In this document: one piece after another, positions 8,655 to 21,023 of the stretch | Numbering within the stretch: position 1 is the first letter of the stretch | Layout: every line of letters starts with the position of its first letter | Assembly: GCA_037974665.1 (NCBI GenBank) | Contig: CM075773.1 | Coordinates: forward strand, 61,472,763 to 61,536,762 | Reading direction: 5' to 3' | From: Ehretia macrophylla | Lineage: Eukaryota; Streptophyta; Magnoliopsida; Boraginales; Ehretiaceae | Length of the DNA stretch: 64,000 nt | The notes under the pieces: model-generated | What the model was told of the DNA's origin: nothing | Databases searched by the model: none | What the model saw: only the letters and a program-made list of their open reading frames with translations | Program-made: the position numbers and the translations under genes

Positions 8655-11188
8655 ATGAGCGGTTACATCCCGGAAGGTTTTCACTTCTCACCTTCCGACG
8701 AAGGACTTTTAATGTCGTATTTGAGGAGAATGGTGTTGGGGCAGCCTTTGCCCTGGAATAGAATCTCCAAAAAACAAACTTTATGGCAACGAAAACCCAT
8801 GGGAATTATTTAGCGACGATGATCCTTGGGAAATTCCAATTAATGCCGACGACGATTCGAATCATAAGAAGATTATCTATGTGTTTACTAAATTGTCCAA
8901 GGTTGGCCGCAATGGCAAAAAGAAGATTGTTCGAACAGCCAGTTGCGGCACATGGCACGGACCGACCGGGGCTAAAGATATTCATATGAGAATCTCAGGG
9001 AAAACCAAAACCAAAATAGGCTCCAAAAGGATGTTCACCTTTAAGCCAAGGAATGGTTTAGACACCAAAGGGCATTGGACAATGCATGAATATTCACTTT
9101 CTGAGGATATCCTGACCACCGATTATGTGATTTGTAAAATAACAAAGATTGATCAGTCGAAAGACGACCACCCTAAAATCATCTCACATGGGGAAGTTGA
9201 AGTTTGTTAGTAATTAAACTTGATTAGGATTCTATTACTGATTAGGATTCTATTAAATAAGTTTTAGTATAAAGTATAGGAATCATATTCCTAAAAGGAT
9301 TAGCAATTATTATCTATAAATACGGCTACCTAGGTTGGTTTTAGTTGTCACACGTCACAAGATGGGTGTACCATATTAGATTAGTTAGAGTTAAAGCACA
9401 TATACCTATAGTTAGGTATATCGGAGTTATTGTTGTAATAGTTTCTATGAATAATAAAGAATAATATTCCCTGGACGTAGGCTATGCCGAACCACGTAAA
9501 AATAGTGTTAGTGTTCCTAACGTATCTATGTGCACAATCCTTCCAACAAAGTGGTATCAGAGCCTGGGACTGCATATAGATATGTTGGTTATTATTGTCG
9601 CCAAGAGAAGTGTATTCCGCTGCTGAAGTAGAAGACTACAAAGAAGAAGATGTTGAAGCAACCAAGAAGCTTGCGTCAAGACATAGTGTAGTGCTCGTTG
9701 TTGAAGATTGCTGCCGGGACGCGTTTAGCAGATTAATGCCGGGCCGGAGCAATGGAGTTCCAATAGCAACTCCAAGTTCAGAAGATAACAACATGGCCAA
9801 CAGAGAAGGGATGGCTATGCGTCATCTCTGTTGCTCCATGAAGGAGATGGCGTCCCCAAGTGCGCCGAAGAAGATAGACAACTGCGATTGTCTAGAAGAA
9901 AATCAACGAGTACCACTATTGAAGAAATAGACGGAGACGATTGGCGGATAAAAGTTGCAAGTTAAGAGAGAACACAACCAAAAAAAATCAAAAATCAACA
10001 AAAAAGAAAAAACAAAAAAAAGACAAAAAATAAAAAATAAAGAAGGAAAAATAAAAAATAAAAATCGGAAGAATTGCAACGGCAAAGAGAAATATGTTGC
10101 TGCTCAAGACGAAGCCAAAGACGAAGTCGTTTCGTTAATGAAAAAACAACTCTAGGTTTTGGTGGCTTGACAACCCATTGGAGCTTGAAACCATGATCTG
10201 CAGACAATTGGATTTGCTGGAAAGAGAAACAGATGATGGTACCGTTGCTGCATGCCTCCCTTGACCAGATTGTCGTCGGCGAAGGAAGAAACCATTGGAG
10301 AAGCTGGCGGTAGATCACATCATGGTGGTTCGTGGTTGCTAGTAAGTCAAATCAAGTTTAAGGGGGGATGTTAGTAATTAAACTTGATTAGGATTCTATT
10401 ACTGATTAGGATTCTATTAAATAAGTTTTAGTACAGAGTATAGGAATCCTATTCCTAAAAGGATTAGCAATTATTATCTATAAATAGGACTACCTAGGTT
10501 GGTTTTAGTTGTCACACGCCACAAGGTGGGTGTACCATATTAGATTAGTTAGAGTTAAAGCACATATACCTATAGTTAGGTATATCAGAGTTATTGTTGT
10601 AATAGTTTCTATGAATAATAAAGAATAATATTCCGTGGACGTAGGCTATGCCGAACCACGTTAAAATAGTATTAGTGTTTCTAACGTATCTATGTGCACG
10701 ATCCTTCCAACAAAGTTTTGAATTCTGTGAGATGTTATGAAGATCTGCAAATCACTCAAGTTTCGGATACTACTACTATTCCCCAGTTGCCTTACTACCC
10801 TGATAATGCAGGGTTACAAGAGATGATCACGGATGATGCAAGCGGAACAGCCCCCTACAGCTCCATGGTGTACAATTATAACAATGCAGAGATACAGCCT
10901 TCTGGACTGCCAGATGATCGATTTGCATCCGATTTGCAAGACGATCTTGATCATGGCAGAACTGCCCCCAATTATTGCAATAGAGATATTATTGTTGATG
11001 CTTCAACACCAAATCTTTCCAACCCCCAAGAGCTACAGCCTTTTGTTGGAGATGATGATATTCTTGATATGTCCTTCTTGGGCGATAATTTCTGGAAACA
11101 GCTTGGAGATCTTCATGAGACCCAAGTTCGTATGGAAGATTTCATCTCTGCAAAATATTATATGCCTCAATTTCATCAAGCTTCTTAG
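8655..11188 (+). pseudogene. NAC-1: NAC-domain transcription factor, frameshifted and split by an LTR element
   Basis: The ATG at 8655 opens NAC subdomain A (IPEGFHFSPSDEGLLMSYL, then GQPLP). The middle reads NPWELF in other copies, followed by YVFTKLSKVGRNGKKK and TWHG.TGAKDI (subdomain C) and HWTMHEYSL...DYVICKITK (subdomains D/E). After the insertion at 9205-10712 the frame continues as an acidic, Asn/Gln-rich C-terminal tail ending at 11188, as expected for a NAC activation region. Without the insertion the product would be about 340 residues, in the normal range. No intron is visible. Compared with NAC-3 there is one extra A near 8776, after the residues ISKKQ, which shifts the frame within subdomain A. 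NAC-1 therefore carries two independent lesions. The product would have been a nuclear DNA-binding regulator. Confidence 0.85.
9205..10712 (+). mobile_element. TRIM-like non-autonomous LTR retrotransposon inside NAC-1
   Basis: The LTRs at 9205-9548 and 10369-10712 are both 344 bp and run TGTTAG...CCAACA. A PBS of the tRNA-iMet type (TGGTATCAGAGCCTGGG) starts at 9551, and a polypurine tract (AAGGGGGGA) precedes the 3' LTR. The target duplication is AAGTT on both sides. NAC-2 has the uninterrupted site near 52822-52830. The interior is about 0.8 kb and has no recognisable gag or pol, so it needed a helper element. The LTRs differ at about 13 of 344 positions by eye. At a commonly used plant rate of 1.3e-8 per site per year that is around 1.5 million years. 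Confidence 0.93.
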
Positions 11189-11199
11189 GAAGAGTGCTA

Positions 11200-11742
11200 T
11201 TTTGTAACTGAATTTTTGTATGTATATAACAATTAATAGCACATTGTCCTTTTTTGAAGTTTGAACAGGTGAAAAATAAAAATTAATGCAGCATTATTCA
11301 TTCAGTTTTTACTGCCTTCATCATATGCCAATAAGTGACATTGTAAGCAAAATCTTTTTATGATGAGAATGGAAGGAGTTTTGCTAACAAACCACATAGA
11401 AGAGACATACAACTATGTAAAATTCACTTTTTTCAACTTGACTGAGTAATTATGAGCTCTGAACGGAGAATATCTGCAAGTTATTACTTGAACCATGACT
11501 TGACACTGCCTATCATCCTATTGATTCGTTCGTGCATCTCTAACATTACAACTTTTTTTTTTTGGTTAGAAAACACAAAACATCTCAAATAAATAAGGAA
11601 AATAGTACATTAGCCAATTCATTTGTTACAATGGCTGAGTACAACTACTAGGCAAGTTGCTAACTCAATTTCTAGGTAATTGGTTGCACCTAGCCATCTT
11701 TGCAATCCAATCCGCGGTAGCGTTAGCTTGCCTATTATTTGT
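11200..11742. repeat. NAC 3' flank with LINE-type RNase H tail (antisense)
   Basis: The minus strand at about 11660-11740 encodes the RNase H-like string RQANATADWIAKMARCNQLP followed by a stop, the usual shape of a plant LINE or ribonuclease-H-like ORF end. The same stretch follows NAC-2 at 53750-53830. The remainder (11200-11640) is NAC 3' UTR-like sequence with no other gene. It ends at the Copia insertion. Confidence 0.5.
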
Positions 11743-14700
11743 TGTTGGGTATCACCGCAGCAGAATGGTCGGGGACAAGCAGTATCACGCAACTAAAATA
11801 TGAATGAGAATAGAGAAAGTAGAGACACAAGATTTATGTGGAAAACCCTCAAACAAATCGAGGGAAAAACCACGGGCAAGTAGTAGAGGATTTCACTATG
11901 ATGTAGAGTATTTTACAATAACCTTCTCTCTAATATAAAGAGAGAACAATATCACTCTCTCAAATAATAGGAGAAACTAACTCTCACTCATAAATATAGA
12001 ACAATAAAAGAGGAAGAAAACTACTCAAGAGAAAGCTTATGTTTTCTCTCTAATTTTCTTTGCTTGGTGATGCACAAATGGTAAGGAATGAGCCTCTATT
12101 TATAGGCTCATTTCATACCCAAAATCAAAGTAAAATAGTAGTGTGAAAAGGATTTTCATGCGCCTAATTTTGCACCAAACTTTGCTGCTCAAACTTTTTC
12201 CTTCTTTCTTTTTTGTCTGCTACTTTTTTCTCTTTTGTTGTCTTCTTTTGACTCACCAAAATGTAAAGCCACCAAATGTGACTTTAGTTGTCTTTGACAG
12301 CTCACAATCTCCCACTTAAAGTCATATTGGATGATCTTCAAATATCTCCATACTTGCCAATTCCATGTTGCTTACGTCTTTGCTAGGCCAAAGGATGATC
12401 TACTCCAAAGAAACTTGTCAACGTTGATTGGCTTTGTCATGACATCTGCTAAGTTCTCATTGGTGTGAATCTTCTGCATATCCACATTCCCTTCCTCCAC
12501 TACTTCTCGAACAAAGTGATATTGAACACATATGTGTTTCGTCCTGGAATGAAATGCTGGATTCCTTGCAATGTGCAAGGCACTCTGACTGTCACAAAAC
12601 AAGGGAATTTTATCTTGTTTGTGCCCAAGCTCCTCCATTAACCGTTTAATCCAGATTGCTTCTTTACAGGCTTGTGTAGCTGCCATGTATTCAGCCTCTG
12701 TTGTAGATATGGCCATAATAGTCTGTAATTTAGATATCCAGCTTATCACGCCGCCTGCAACTGTAAATACATAGCCTGTAGTGGACTTCCGTTTATCAGA
12801 ATCACCTGCAAAATCCGAATCAACAAAACCTTTGACAGTAAATTCTGATCCTTCAAAACATAATGCAACATCCGAGGTCCCTTTGATGTATCGTAGGATC
12901 CTCTTAACAGCATTCCAATGCTCTCTACCAGGATTCGCCATGAACCGACTGACCGCACCAACTACTTGAGCAATATCTGGTCTCGTGCATATCATAGCGA
13001 ACATGAGACTTCCCACTGCTGATGCATACGGTACTCGAGACATTTCTATCCTCTCCGCTTCAGTACTAGGGCACATACTTGAGGATAATTTGTAATTGAC
13101 AGGAAGCGGGGTCGAGATTTCCTTACAATCTTGCATATTGAAGCGCCGCAAGATTTTCTTCAAGTAATTCTTTTGGGAAATCCATACCTTCCTGCCTTTT
13201 CTGTCTCGGTGAATTTGCATCCCTAAAATCTTGTTTGCTGGTCCCAAATCCTTCATATCAAACTCCCCAGCCAACTGTGCCTTTAGTTCTTGGACCCGAT
13301 CTTTACTGGGACCTGCTACCAGCATATCATCCATGTACAACAGCAGAATGATAAAATCATTATCGCCAAACCTCTTGTAGTACGTACAATGGTCTGAATT
13401 GAGTCTGTTGTACCCAAGGCTAATCACGAAGGAATCAAATCTTTTGTACCAACACTTTGGCGCCTGCTTTAAACCGTATAGAGATTTGGTCAACTTGCAA
13501 ACCAAGTTTTCTTTTTCTTTCTCAACAAAACCTTCTGGTTGAAGCATGTAAATCTCTTCTTCAAGCTCTCCATGAAGAAAAGCCGTCTTTACATCTAATT
13601 GTTCTAGATGTAAGTCCAACACAGCACACATGGCCAAGACTACTCTGATAGTTGTAAGTCTTACCACAGGAGAAAATATCTCGTTGAAGTCAATTCCTTC
13701 TTTCTGAGCATATCCTTTCACCACCAGTCTTGCACGATATCGCTCCACTTGGTCATTACCATCTCGCTTGATCTTGTAGACCCATTTGTTACCAATGGCT
13801 TTCCGTCTAGGTGGTAGTGGAACAAACTCCCACGTCTTGTTTTTATGTAGAGCTTCAATTTCTTCTTGCATTGCTGTCATCCACAGGGCGACATCGGGGC
13901 TTTTTATAGCCTCGTGAAAGGTAGATGGCTCTCCATTCTCCGTTAGAAGACAGTATGCAACATTGCTTGCCATGACAAAATCTGAATGCCAAGTTGGTCT
14001 TGTTGTCTGACGCAATAAACGTCGGACTTCTATAACCTCAGCATCATCTGGTTTCAGCATCATCTGGTTCTTGTTCCTCGTGCTCTGGTGCAGCTTCAGA
14101 AGAAGCATCTCCTTGTTCTGACTTATCTTCAATTTGTATTGTAGTAGTCTCCTTTGAAGTGTTGCTGTTGTTTTCACTTTGCAGTTTATCTTTTGCAAAT
14201 ATCATATCTCTGCTGATGACAACCTTGTGGGCAGTGGAATCCCACAGGCAATATCCCTTAACACCATCAGCATTTCCCAAGAATACACATTTCCTGGATT
14301 TTGGATCCAGCTTTGTTCTTTCTTGGGAACCATACATCACATATGCCGGACACCCAAATATGTGCAAGGTAGAATAATCTGCGGGTTTTCCGGTCCATAT
14401 TTCCATTGGTGTCTTCAACCCAATTGCAGTTGACGGTGACCGGTTTATCATGTAACAGGCAGTTCTAGCTGCTTCTGCCCAAAATGATTTGGCTAGACCT
14501 GCAGTTTCCAACATAGCTCTCATTCTTTCAAGAAGAGTTCTGTTCATCCGCTCTGCTACACCATTTTGTTGAGGTGTATGTGCAACAGTAAATTGCCTCT
14601 GAATACCCTCTTGCTTGCAAAATGCCAAGAAGCTCCCGTCAGTGTATTCTCCTCCGTTGTCCGTCCTCAAACACTTGATCCTTTTCCCGGATTCAAGTTC

Positions 14701-17089
14701 CACCAGCGCTTTGAAAGTTTTGAATATTGGAAACACATCTGACTTGTTCTTGATTGGATACACCCATAGTCTCCTGGAGTAATCATCAATAAATGATACA
14801 AAGTATTTGGCTCCTCCTAGGGACAAAACCGGTGATTCCCAAATGTCTGAATGGATCAAGTCTAGAATGTGTTTGCTTCTGGCAGTAGATCTCCCAAATT
14901 TCAATCTATGCTGCTTACTGGTAACACAGTGCTCACAAAAAGGTAAGTTTACCGTCTTGAGCCCGGGTAGGAGATTACGTTCAGCAAGAATCTTCAAGCC
15001 TCGTTCTGTCATGTGGCCCAATCTGCAATGCCACATTATAGTTGATTCTTCTTGACCGGCTGATGCAACTGATACATCTGCCTCTTGCAACGTATCTTCC
15101 AAAAGCATGTATAGATTTACCCCGATCTTTTCTGCCTTGATCACCACAAGCGCTCCTTTGACGACCTTCATGATCCCATCCTCGATATGGGTCTTGCAGC
15201 CAAGGTCATCTAATTGTCCAATGGACAATAGGTTCTTCTTTAAGCCCTTCACGTGTCGTACCCTTTGAATGGTGCGAATGGTACCATCATACATTTTAAT
15301 TTTGACGGTACCGATGCCAGCAATCTCCAAGGCATGATCATTACCCATGTACACAGATCCTCCAGAGACAGGTTCATAGGTATGGAACCATTCTCTACGA
15401 GAGGTCATATGCCATGTTGCTCCCGAATCCATTATCCAAGCATCGGTGAGCTCCTTTCTGCCTTTTGATACAGTTGCTGCTTCGCTGTATAAAATATCTC
15501 CATCATCTAGTGCAGTCGCCACACATTCCTGAGAATTTGTCACCTCGGGATTCCTTTTATTGCTCCAACAATCCTTCTTGAAGTGCCATTTCTTGCCACA
15601 GTTGTAGCATTTGATATTTTTTCTACTTCTTGATTTTGATCTACCATGGTTGTTGCTCCCACTAAAGCCATGTTCCGTTGATCTGCCTATCACCATTGGT
15701 AGTGCCTCTGCTTGTTGTGAACTTTCAGCTCTGTCTTCTTTACTCTTGCGCCTAGATTGCTCTTCTAGAACAGCAGCTGCAACATCATCAAAAGTAATAG
15801 ATTCTGAAAGAACATTGTTAGTGTAACTAATGATGAGTTGATCATACGAATCAGGTAGACTTTGAAGTAGAATCTCCGCACGTTCAAGCCCTTTATTATC
15901 TGTCCCAACGCAGTTAGTTGAGAAAATAATGTATTTAAGGTATTGATGTGATCAGTTACTTATGTGGATTCACTCATTCGAAGAGTATACAATTTTCTCT
16001 TCAAGAAAATCTTGTTGTGAAGTGACTTGACCTCGTACAGTTTGGTTAGAGCATCCCAAATTTCCTTTGCTGACTTCTTTTCCTCCACGCTTGACAGTAC
16101 TGAATCTGCCAACGCCAGATGCAAATTAGCCATAGCATTGTTATCTATTTCTGTCTACTTATTGTCATCTGTCACCTCCGCTGGTCTGTCTCCTATTGCT
16201 GCCAAGCAATTCTCCTTTCTCAAGATTGCCTTCATCTTTAATTTTCAAAGGAAAAATTTGCTCTCGTTGAACTTCTCGATTTCAAATTTTGCCGCCATAG
16301 TGTTAATGACGATCTGCTTCTTAACTTGAACCGGCTCCCACTATTTCACTGTGAATAGTACTATTTACATGAATAGTACCATATACGTGAATAGTACCAA
16401 AACCGTATACAGAAATAGTGTTGATACTGTATAGGTGAATAGTACTATACCGTATGTATGAATAGTAATCGTAAACAGTAACCCCGTATGTATACCAGTG
16501 ACCCATAACCAGGCTCTGATACCACTGTTGGGTATCGGCGCAACGGAATGGTCGGGGACAAGCAGTATTATGCAGCTAAAATATGAATGAGAACAGAGAA
16601 AGTAGAGACACAAGATTTACGTGGAAAACCCTCAAACAAATCGAGGGAAAAACCACGGGCAAGTAATCGAGGATTTCACTATGATGTAGAGTATTTTACA
16701 ATAACCTTCTCTCTAATATAAGGAGAGAACAATATCACTCTCTCAAATAATAGGAGAAACTAGCTCTCACTCATAAATATAGAACAACAAAAGAGGAAGA
16801 AAACTACTCAAGAGAAAGCTTATGTTTTCTCTCTAATTTGCTTTGCTTGGTGATGCACAAATGGTAAGGAATGAGCCTCTATTTATAGGCTCATTCCATA
16901 CCCAAAATCAAAGCAAAATAGTAGTGTGAAAAGGATTTTCATGTGCCTAATTTTGCACCAAACTTTGCTGCTCAAACTTTTTCCTTCTTTCTTCTTTGTC
17001 TGTTACTTTTTTCTCTTTTGTTGTCTTCTTTTGACTCACCAAAATGTAAAGCCACCAAATGTGACTTTAGTTGTCTTTGACAGCTCACA
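11743..17089 (-). mobile_element. Ty1/Copia retrotransposon (Tork/Tnt1-like), full length but broken
   Basis: The LTRs are 11743-12306 and 16526-17089, both 564 bp. The target duplication is TTTGT (11738-11742 and 17090-17094). On the minus strand the iMet-type PBS lies at 16512-16524 and a polypurine tract just outside the left LTR. From right to left the domains are: gag (about 15.7-16.3 kb) with zinc knuckle CYNCGKKWHFKKDC; protease and integrase (about 14.3-15.4 kb, with LGHM and DDYSRRLWVY); reverse transcriptase (about 13.0-14.0 kb, YMDDMLV); and RNase H (about 12.4-12.8 kb). A few breaks (about two to four) are present in the coding region, so it is not intact. The LTRs differ at about 20 of 564 positions by eye, or roughly 1.4 million years at 1.3e-8. 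Empty sites at 4222 and 53815 show that it arrived after the array duplicated. Confidence 0.95.
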
Positions 17090-17260
17090 TTTGTAGGAGA
17101 GGCTGACAGAATGATCAGAAGAGAAACGATTGAAACATAACACAAACAAAAAAGTCCAATATACCAAGTATCAACCGTAAAAATGGTCTGCAGAAAAAGC
17201 ATGCATTATTATCCTGTTTATTTTGGGTCATGTTTCCAAATGCAATAATTTTCATTATTA
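17090..17260. repeat. Array segment X, copy 2 (internally deleted)
   Basis: This is the continuation of the array unit after the Copia element. It matches 4222-4560 and 53819-54180 but lacks about 190 bases found in both. Confidence 0.7.
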
Positions 17261-17439
17261 CAAGAATAATCTCCAAAAAGTTGCTAATTCGGATTTTGTA
17301 ATAATTAATCCTAAACAGAGATAATCTACAATTAATCAGTTTAAACAACAAATAGAATTAGTCCTTCCCGTGCTTCAAAATTTGTGATAAAATACTCACT
17401 GGTTAGCAGAGTGACATAGAAGATGCAAAATAAGCCTTT

Positions 17440-17640
17440 ATGGCGTCAACCGCGTATGTTCTACTTGAGGAAAATGGTGTTGGAGTAGCCTTTGCCTTGG
17501 ACCGGAATTATCAACAAAAATTTATGGCAGCTCCCATGAATTTGCCTTGTCAAACGATTCCATCCCAGACAAAGGCTGCCCCGACAGCATTCTCAAAGAT
17601 TATTCACCAACTCACAAAACTTGCTTTTGAAATGTTGAAC
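17440..17640 (-). ncRNA. Candidate hairpin precursor H1 (inverted NAC-derived repeat)
   Basis: 17464-17508 resembles the sense strand of NAC codons for RRMVLGQPLPW. 17557-17599 resembles the antisense of the same codons. The two arms pair with each other over about 42-45 bases with roughly a quarter mismatched, around a loop of about 48 bases. Outside the arms, 17600-17650 is antisense to the NAC 5' UTR as seen upstream of NAC-3. A TATA box lies upstream on the minus strand at 17789-17797. A transcript from it would carry both arms, in the form expected of a young MIRNA or hairpin-siRNA locus made by inverted duplication of its target. A 68-codon plus-strand ORF through the arms looks incidental. 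No expression evidence is available. Confidence 0.5.
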
Positions 17641-17649
17641 ATGTGAAAG

Positions 17650-17797
17650 GCTTTGGATATATAGTGTTAAATTGAGAGGGAGAGAGAGAGAGAGAGAAAG
17701 AAAGAAGAGATCTAAAAACAGTTTGGGTAGGTGCGCAAGAGAGAGAAACGAAGAAGATGAATGCACATCACATTTGGGGTTGGGGGAGTATTTATAA
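17650..17797 (-). promoter_or_regulatory. TATA box and CT-rich leader of H1
   Basis: On the minus strand a TTATAAATA box (17789-17797) is followed by a leader rich in CT dinucleotides (GA-rich on plus, about 17675-17700 and 17730-17745). The box with its flank TGTTATAAATACTCCCCCA is kept in all three hairpin loci. Confidence 0.5.
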
Positions 17798-17849
17798 CAT
17801 TGATCGCACAAAAAAAAAAAATATATATATATATTAATCACCACCCACT

Positions 17850-18595
17850 GACATCAGATGAGATAGGTGTTCTCTCATTGGCCTAACAGCTGGATGTGAA
17901 CCAAAACCCCCGGAATACAGCGGTCCGACCTAGACATGTATTAGATAAATTAAGGTATATCCCAGTGACAGAAAAAAGTTTCAAACCCAAATTATATTAT
18001 TATTCTAACTCCCCACTTATCACTCAAGAAACCCTTAGGGTAAAAAAAAAAGAAGTTACTTGACATGACAAAAGGTTGTTGATCACCCACACAAAGTATG
18101 TAAATATTTAGTTGCATGATCGATTCACGCACAACGTATGTAAATGTTTATTTTATTGTCAATTTTAGACATTAAAAATTATATATATTACAACAAATAT
18201 TTAGACTTCAAACTATATCTTAATGAATACCCATCATATGTTTATCAATTATTATCAAATCCGATCCCCGCTAATTTTGAATTTAAACTCTATTGATTGT
18301 CATCCCTAATTTAACATTGGGACTCGTAATTTAGTTAATCATAAATTGCTATATGGTAATGAATTCACAACAACAATTCTTGTGCCAATATATACATAGT
18401 GTTATGAGTTCTGGTCAAAGTTTCTTGTTGAACTTGTAGGTTTGGACCAAAAAAGAAAAAGAAAAATAAGAGTTTGTAGTATGGAGAAATTTGAAATTCA
18501 CTGTGTATTAGATCGGTTGTGAAATCATAATTGTTGGCTTTAAGAAGAAAGATAAGAAATATATAATTGAACGAAGATGAGAAATCACAGACTAG
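17850..18595. repeat. Array spacer Z, older relative of spacer Y
   Basis: 18110-18560 aligns imperfectly with 4620-5050, sharing, for example, the AACATTGGGACTC and TTGTTGGCTT stretches, at clearly lower identity than the two Y copies. It matches 54800-55530 closely. I see no gene in it. Confidence 0.6.
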
Positions 18596-18596
18596 C

Positions 18597-19568
18597 ATAG
18601 TGTTTAGAAACAATTCATGTGTGGAATTCATTTCATTTATAATTTCATTTACAAATGAATTTTTTTGTTTGGAAATGTGAAACAATATTAAATCAATTCT
18701 ATTATTTGTAAATTCAAATTGTGTTTGGAACATATGTGAAACTAGAATTAATAATTATATTTTACTTAAAAATCCTTCTTTTATTCAATTAAAATTAGGC
18801 TATCATATAAGTGTTATCTTTCTAATCCATTATTGATTCTTGGTACTATTATCATAAAAATCCAAAAGAAAATATAAAGAATATAAAAAAAACAAAGAAA
18901 CATCATGTATACGGAGTCATGATTCTACATACAAGCTTGACTTATGTAGAGTCGTACTGCTTTTATTTAATTGTTTATTAATAAATGCAATAATGTATTA
19001 AATATAAACAAGTAATTAATTAGGTAACACGTATATGGAGTCATGATTCTACATATAGACTTGGCTTCATTTTTTTTTTGGCTTCTTTCCAGATGATTAT
19101 TTCTGATTTCAGTGCCTAGTTTGGAACAAGATTCTACATACAAGTCAATCAGGTAGATACATATTTCCCAAAAGAAAAATTGTGAATAAATTTACAAGGA
19201 AAATCAAACAAATACCTGAAAGAGGAGTGAATGGAAGATGCTGATTTTTTTCTTTTTTTGCCGTCAAAGAGAGAAGAGTGGGGGAGACGCTTATTTTTTT
19301 TCTTTTGTGGATTTTTTACTATTCTTAGCAAAGTCAATTACTTAAACTTGAGGGTAGTTTTGTCTTCAAAAGATTAGTTGCAAAATTAGAAAACGTAAAT
19401 TTGTAAATTCTACCTCTTGGGCTCAAATTTGAGTAAGGTTTGTGGAAATCCAAGAATTACAAATCTTGGATTTGTAATTTTTTAAAAATGTGCAACCAAA
19501 CAAAAAAATATTGGATTTGCAAATGAATTCCACAAAATTTTGTAGAATTCATTTGTTCCAAACAAACT
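18597..19568. mobile_element. MITE-like insertion in spacer Z
   Basis: The ends carry inverted, imperfect repeats built around GTTTGGAA...AATTCAT. Spacer Y runs straight from GACTGGAAA to CTTTGGTATTGGCTACC (about 5040-5075) with no such sequence, so this is an insertion relative to Y. The copy at 55538-56210 has lost part of it. The family is unclear. No coding capacity is visible. Confidence 0.5.
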
Positions 19569-19569
19569 T

Positions 19570-21023
19570 TGGAATTGACTACCATGTCTAAGAAGAGTAA
19601 CTCAAATTTTCAGAGTTAATGCGATGAAGAAGAAAAGCTTTGATGTGCAATGACATATTTGCCCCTCTAAAATCTGAATTAATTTGGTCATGTGCTGCGA
19701 CATGTGAAATCACTGTTTAATTTTTGGACGGAAATGGCTAAAATGACTAACGGCGTTCACAACAATTTGAAGATAAAGGACAAAAATATCATATACCCCA
19801 AAGATAAGGGACCATTTTGGTAATTTACTTACAACTTTTCTTGATTCCATATTTGTGGTGAGTTTTGGGAGGCCAGTCCAATGCATAAGAGGTTTTTGTG
19901 GGATTATTATTGTTGTTTGGTAATAATATTTGATGGTGCCACATGTACTTGAGCAGAAAGTCCTAGTCTTATAAACTAACCATATATAGTTTACAAAAGC
20001 AATATCAACGAGCATGGTCTTCTATCATTAAATTGTTACATCATCTAAAAGTTTAAATTGTTAGAAATTACAGTTATCTCTAATACACGCTCTACATGTA
20101 CAATCGGGATTCATTTTTTTAACTCGATTGTTTCATGTTTTCAAATGAGCGGCAATGAGACTTGAACCTCCAAGACCATTTGGTAACCTACAGTCTAATA
20201 TCATATTAAATGACAACCTTACCTAAAATAATCGATTGATCATCTTTAGCATAAATTTTCACATCTGGATCAGGGAAGCTTAAATTGATAACATCAAACT
20301 CTACTTCATCTCATTGAGCCTCTCCAGTTTCCAAACGACTTAACTTACAACTTAGTACCTAATGATCAGAAGTTCATTCAACTGCAGGTTGTCAAAGAGG
20401 CAATGAGGTTCTTCACGATTTCTGAAATAGTGGAAAATGTTTTCTGTTTTGTTACAGTTGAACAATATATATAGTGCAATGAGTCACTCTTCTTATACAG
20501 GGTACATTAAGAAAATGATTTAAGAAGCATTAGCTTTTAGTATGAAATTTAGGGTGTAATGTAAATTCTCTAAAAATATGTAATGTAAAATCAATTTATT
20601 TAACTTTCTAACCACACTATTGAAGTAGTATAATATTTAACCACTCTAAATACTATATCATTAAAAAAGTTTAAATAAATAAGCACTTATTTTCTAAACA
20701 AAAAATGTGACAGTGAACACTATTTTACAAAGATTAGGTCTTTCAAAGACACATGTACGTATCTCATTTCCTTAAGTTGTTACCTTTACAAAGTTCACGT
20801 CATCATCTTCCTAATTTGATGTCATTCTTACTCCTTACTCATATGATCTACTTATAAATCCATTTCCATTCTCTCCCAGGTAGATAATGGATTTACAAGG
20901 GTTATCAATAAAGCATTTGTAGTGATTACTTAATAATACACTAATAGTAATTGAATTAAATGCATTAATATATTAATTGAAGTAACTGTATTGTACCATG
21001 CTCTTTTAAAAGAAGCTCATAAT
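19570..21023. repeat. Spacer Z continued, non-coding
   Basis: This matches 56211-57617 and its start of 60250. It is AT-rich. 20500-20710 recurs, more diverged, at 38680-39070. No gene is visible. Confidence 0.55.

Noticed and set aside
10000-10155. Lys-rich ORF inside the TRIM-like element
   Set aside because: It comes from an A-rich tract and has no gag-like motif.
17440-17646. Small protein of 68 residues (similar ORF at 54362)
   Set aside because: The frame reads through both arms of an inverted repeat and the second arm is antisense NAC, so a real protein is unlikely.
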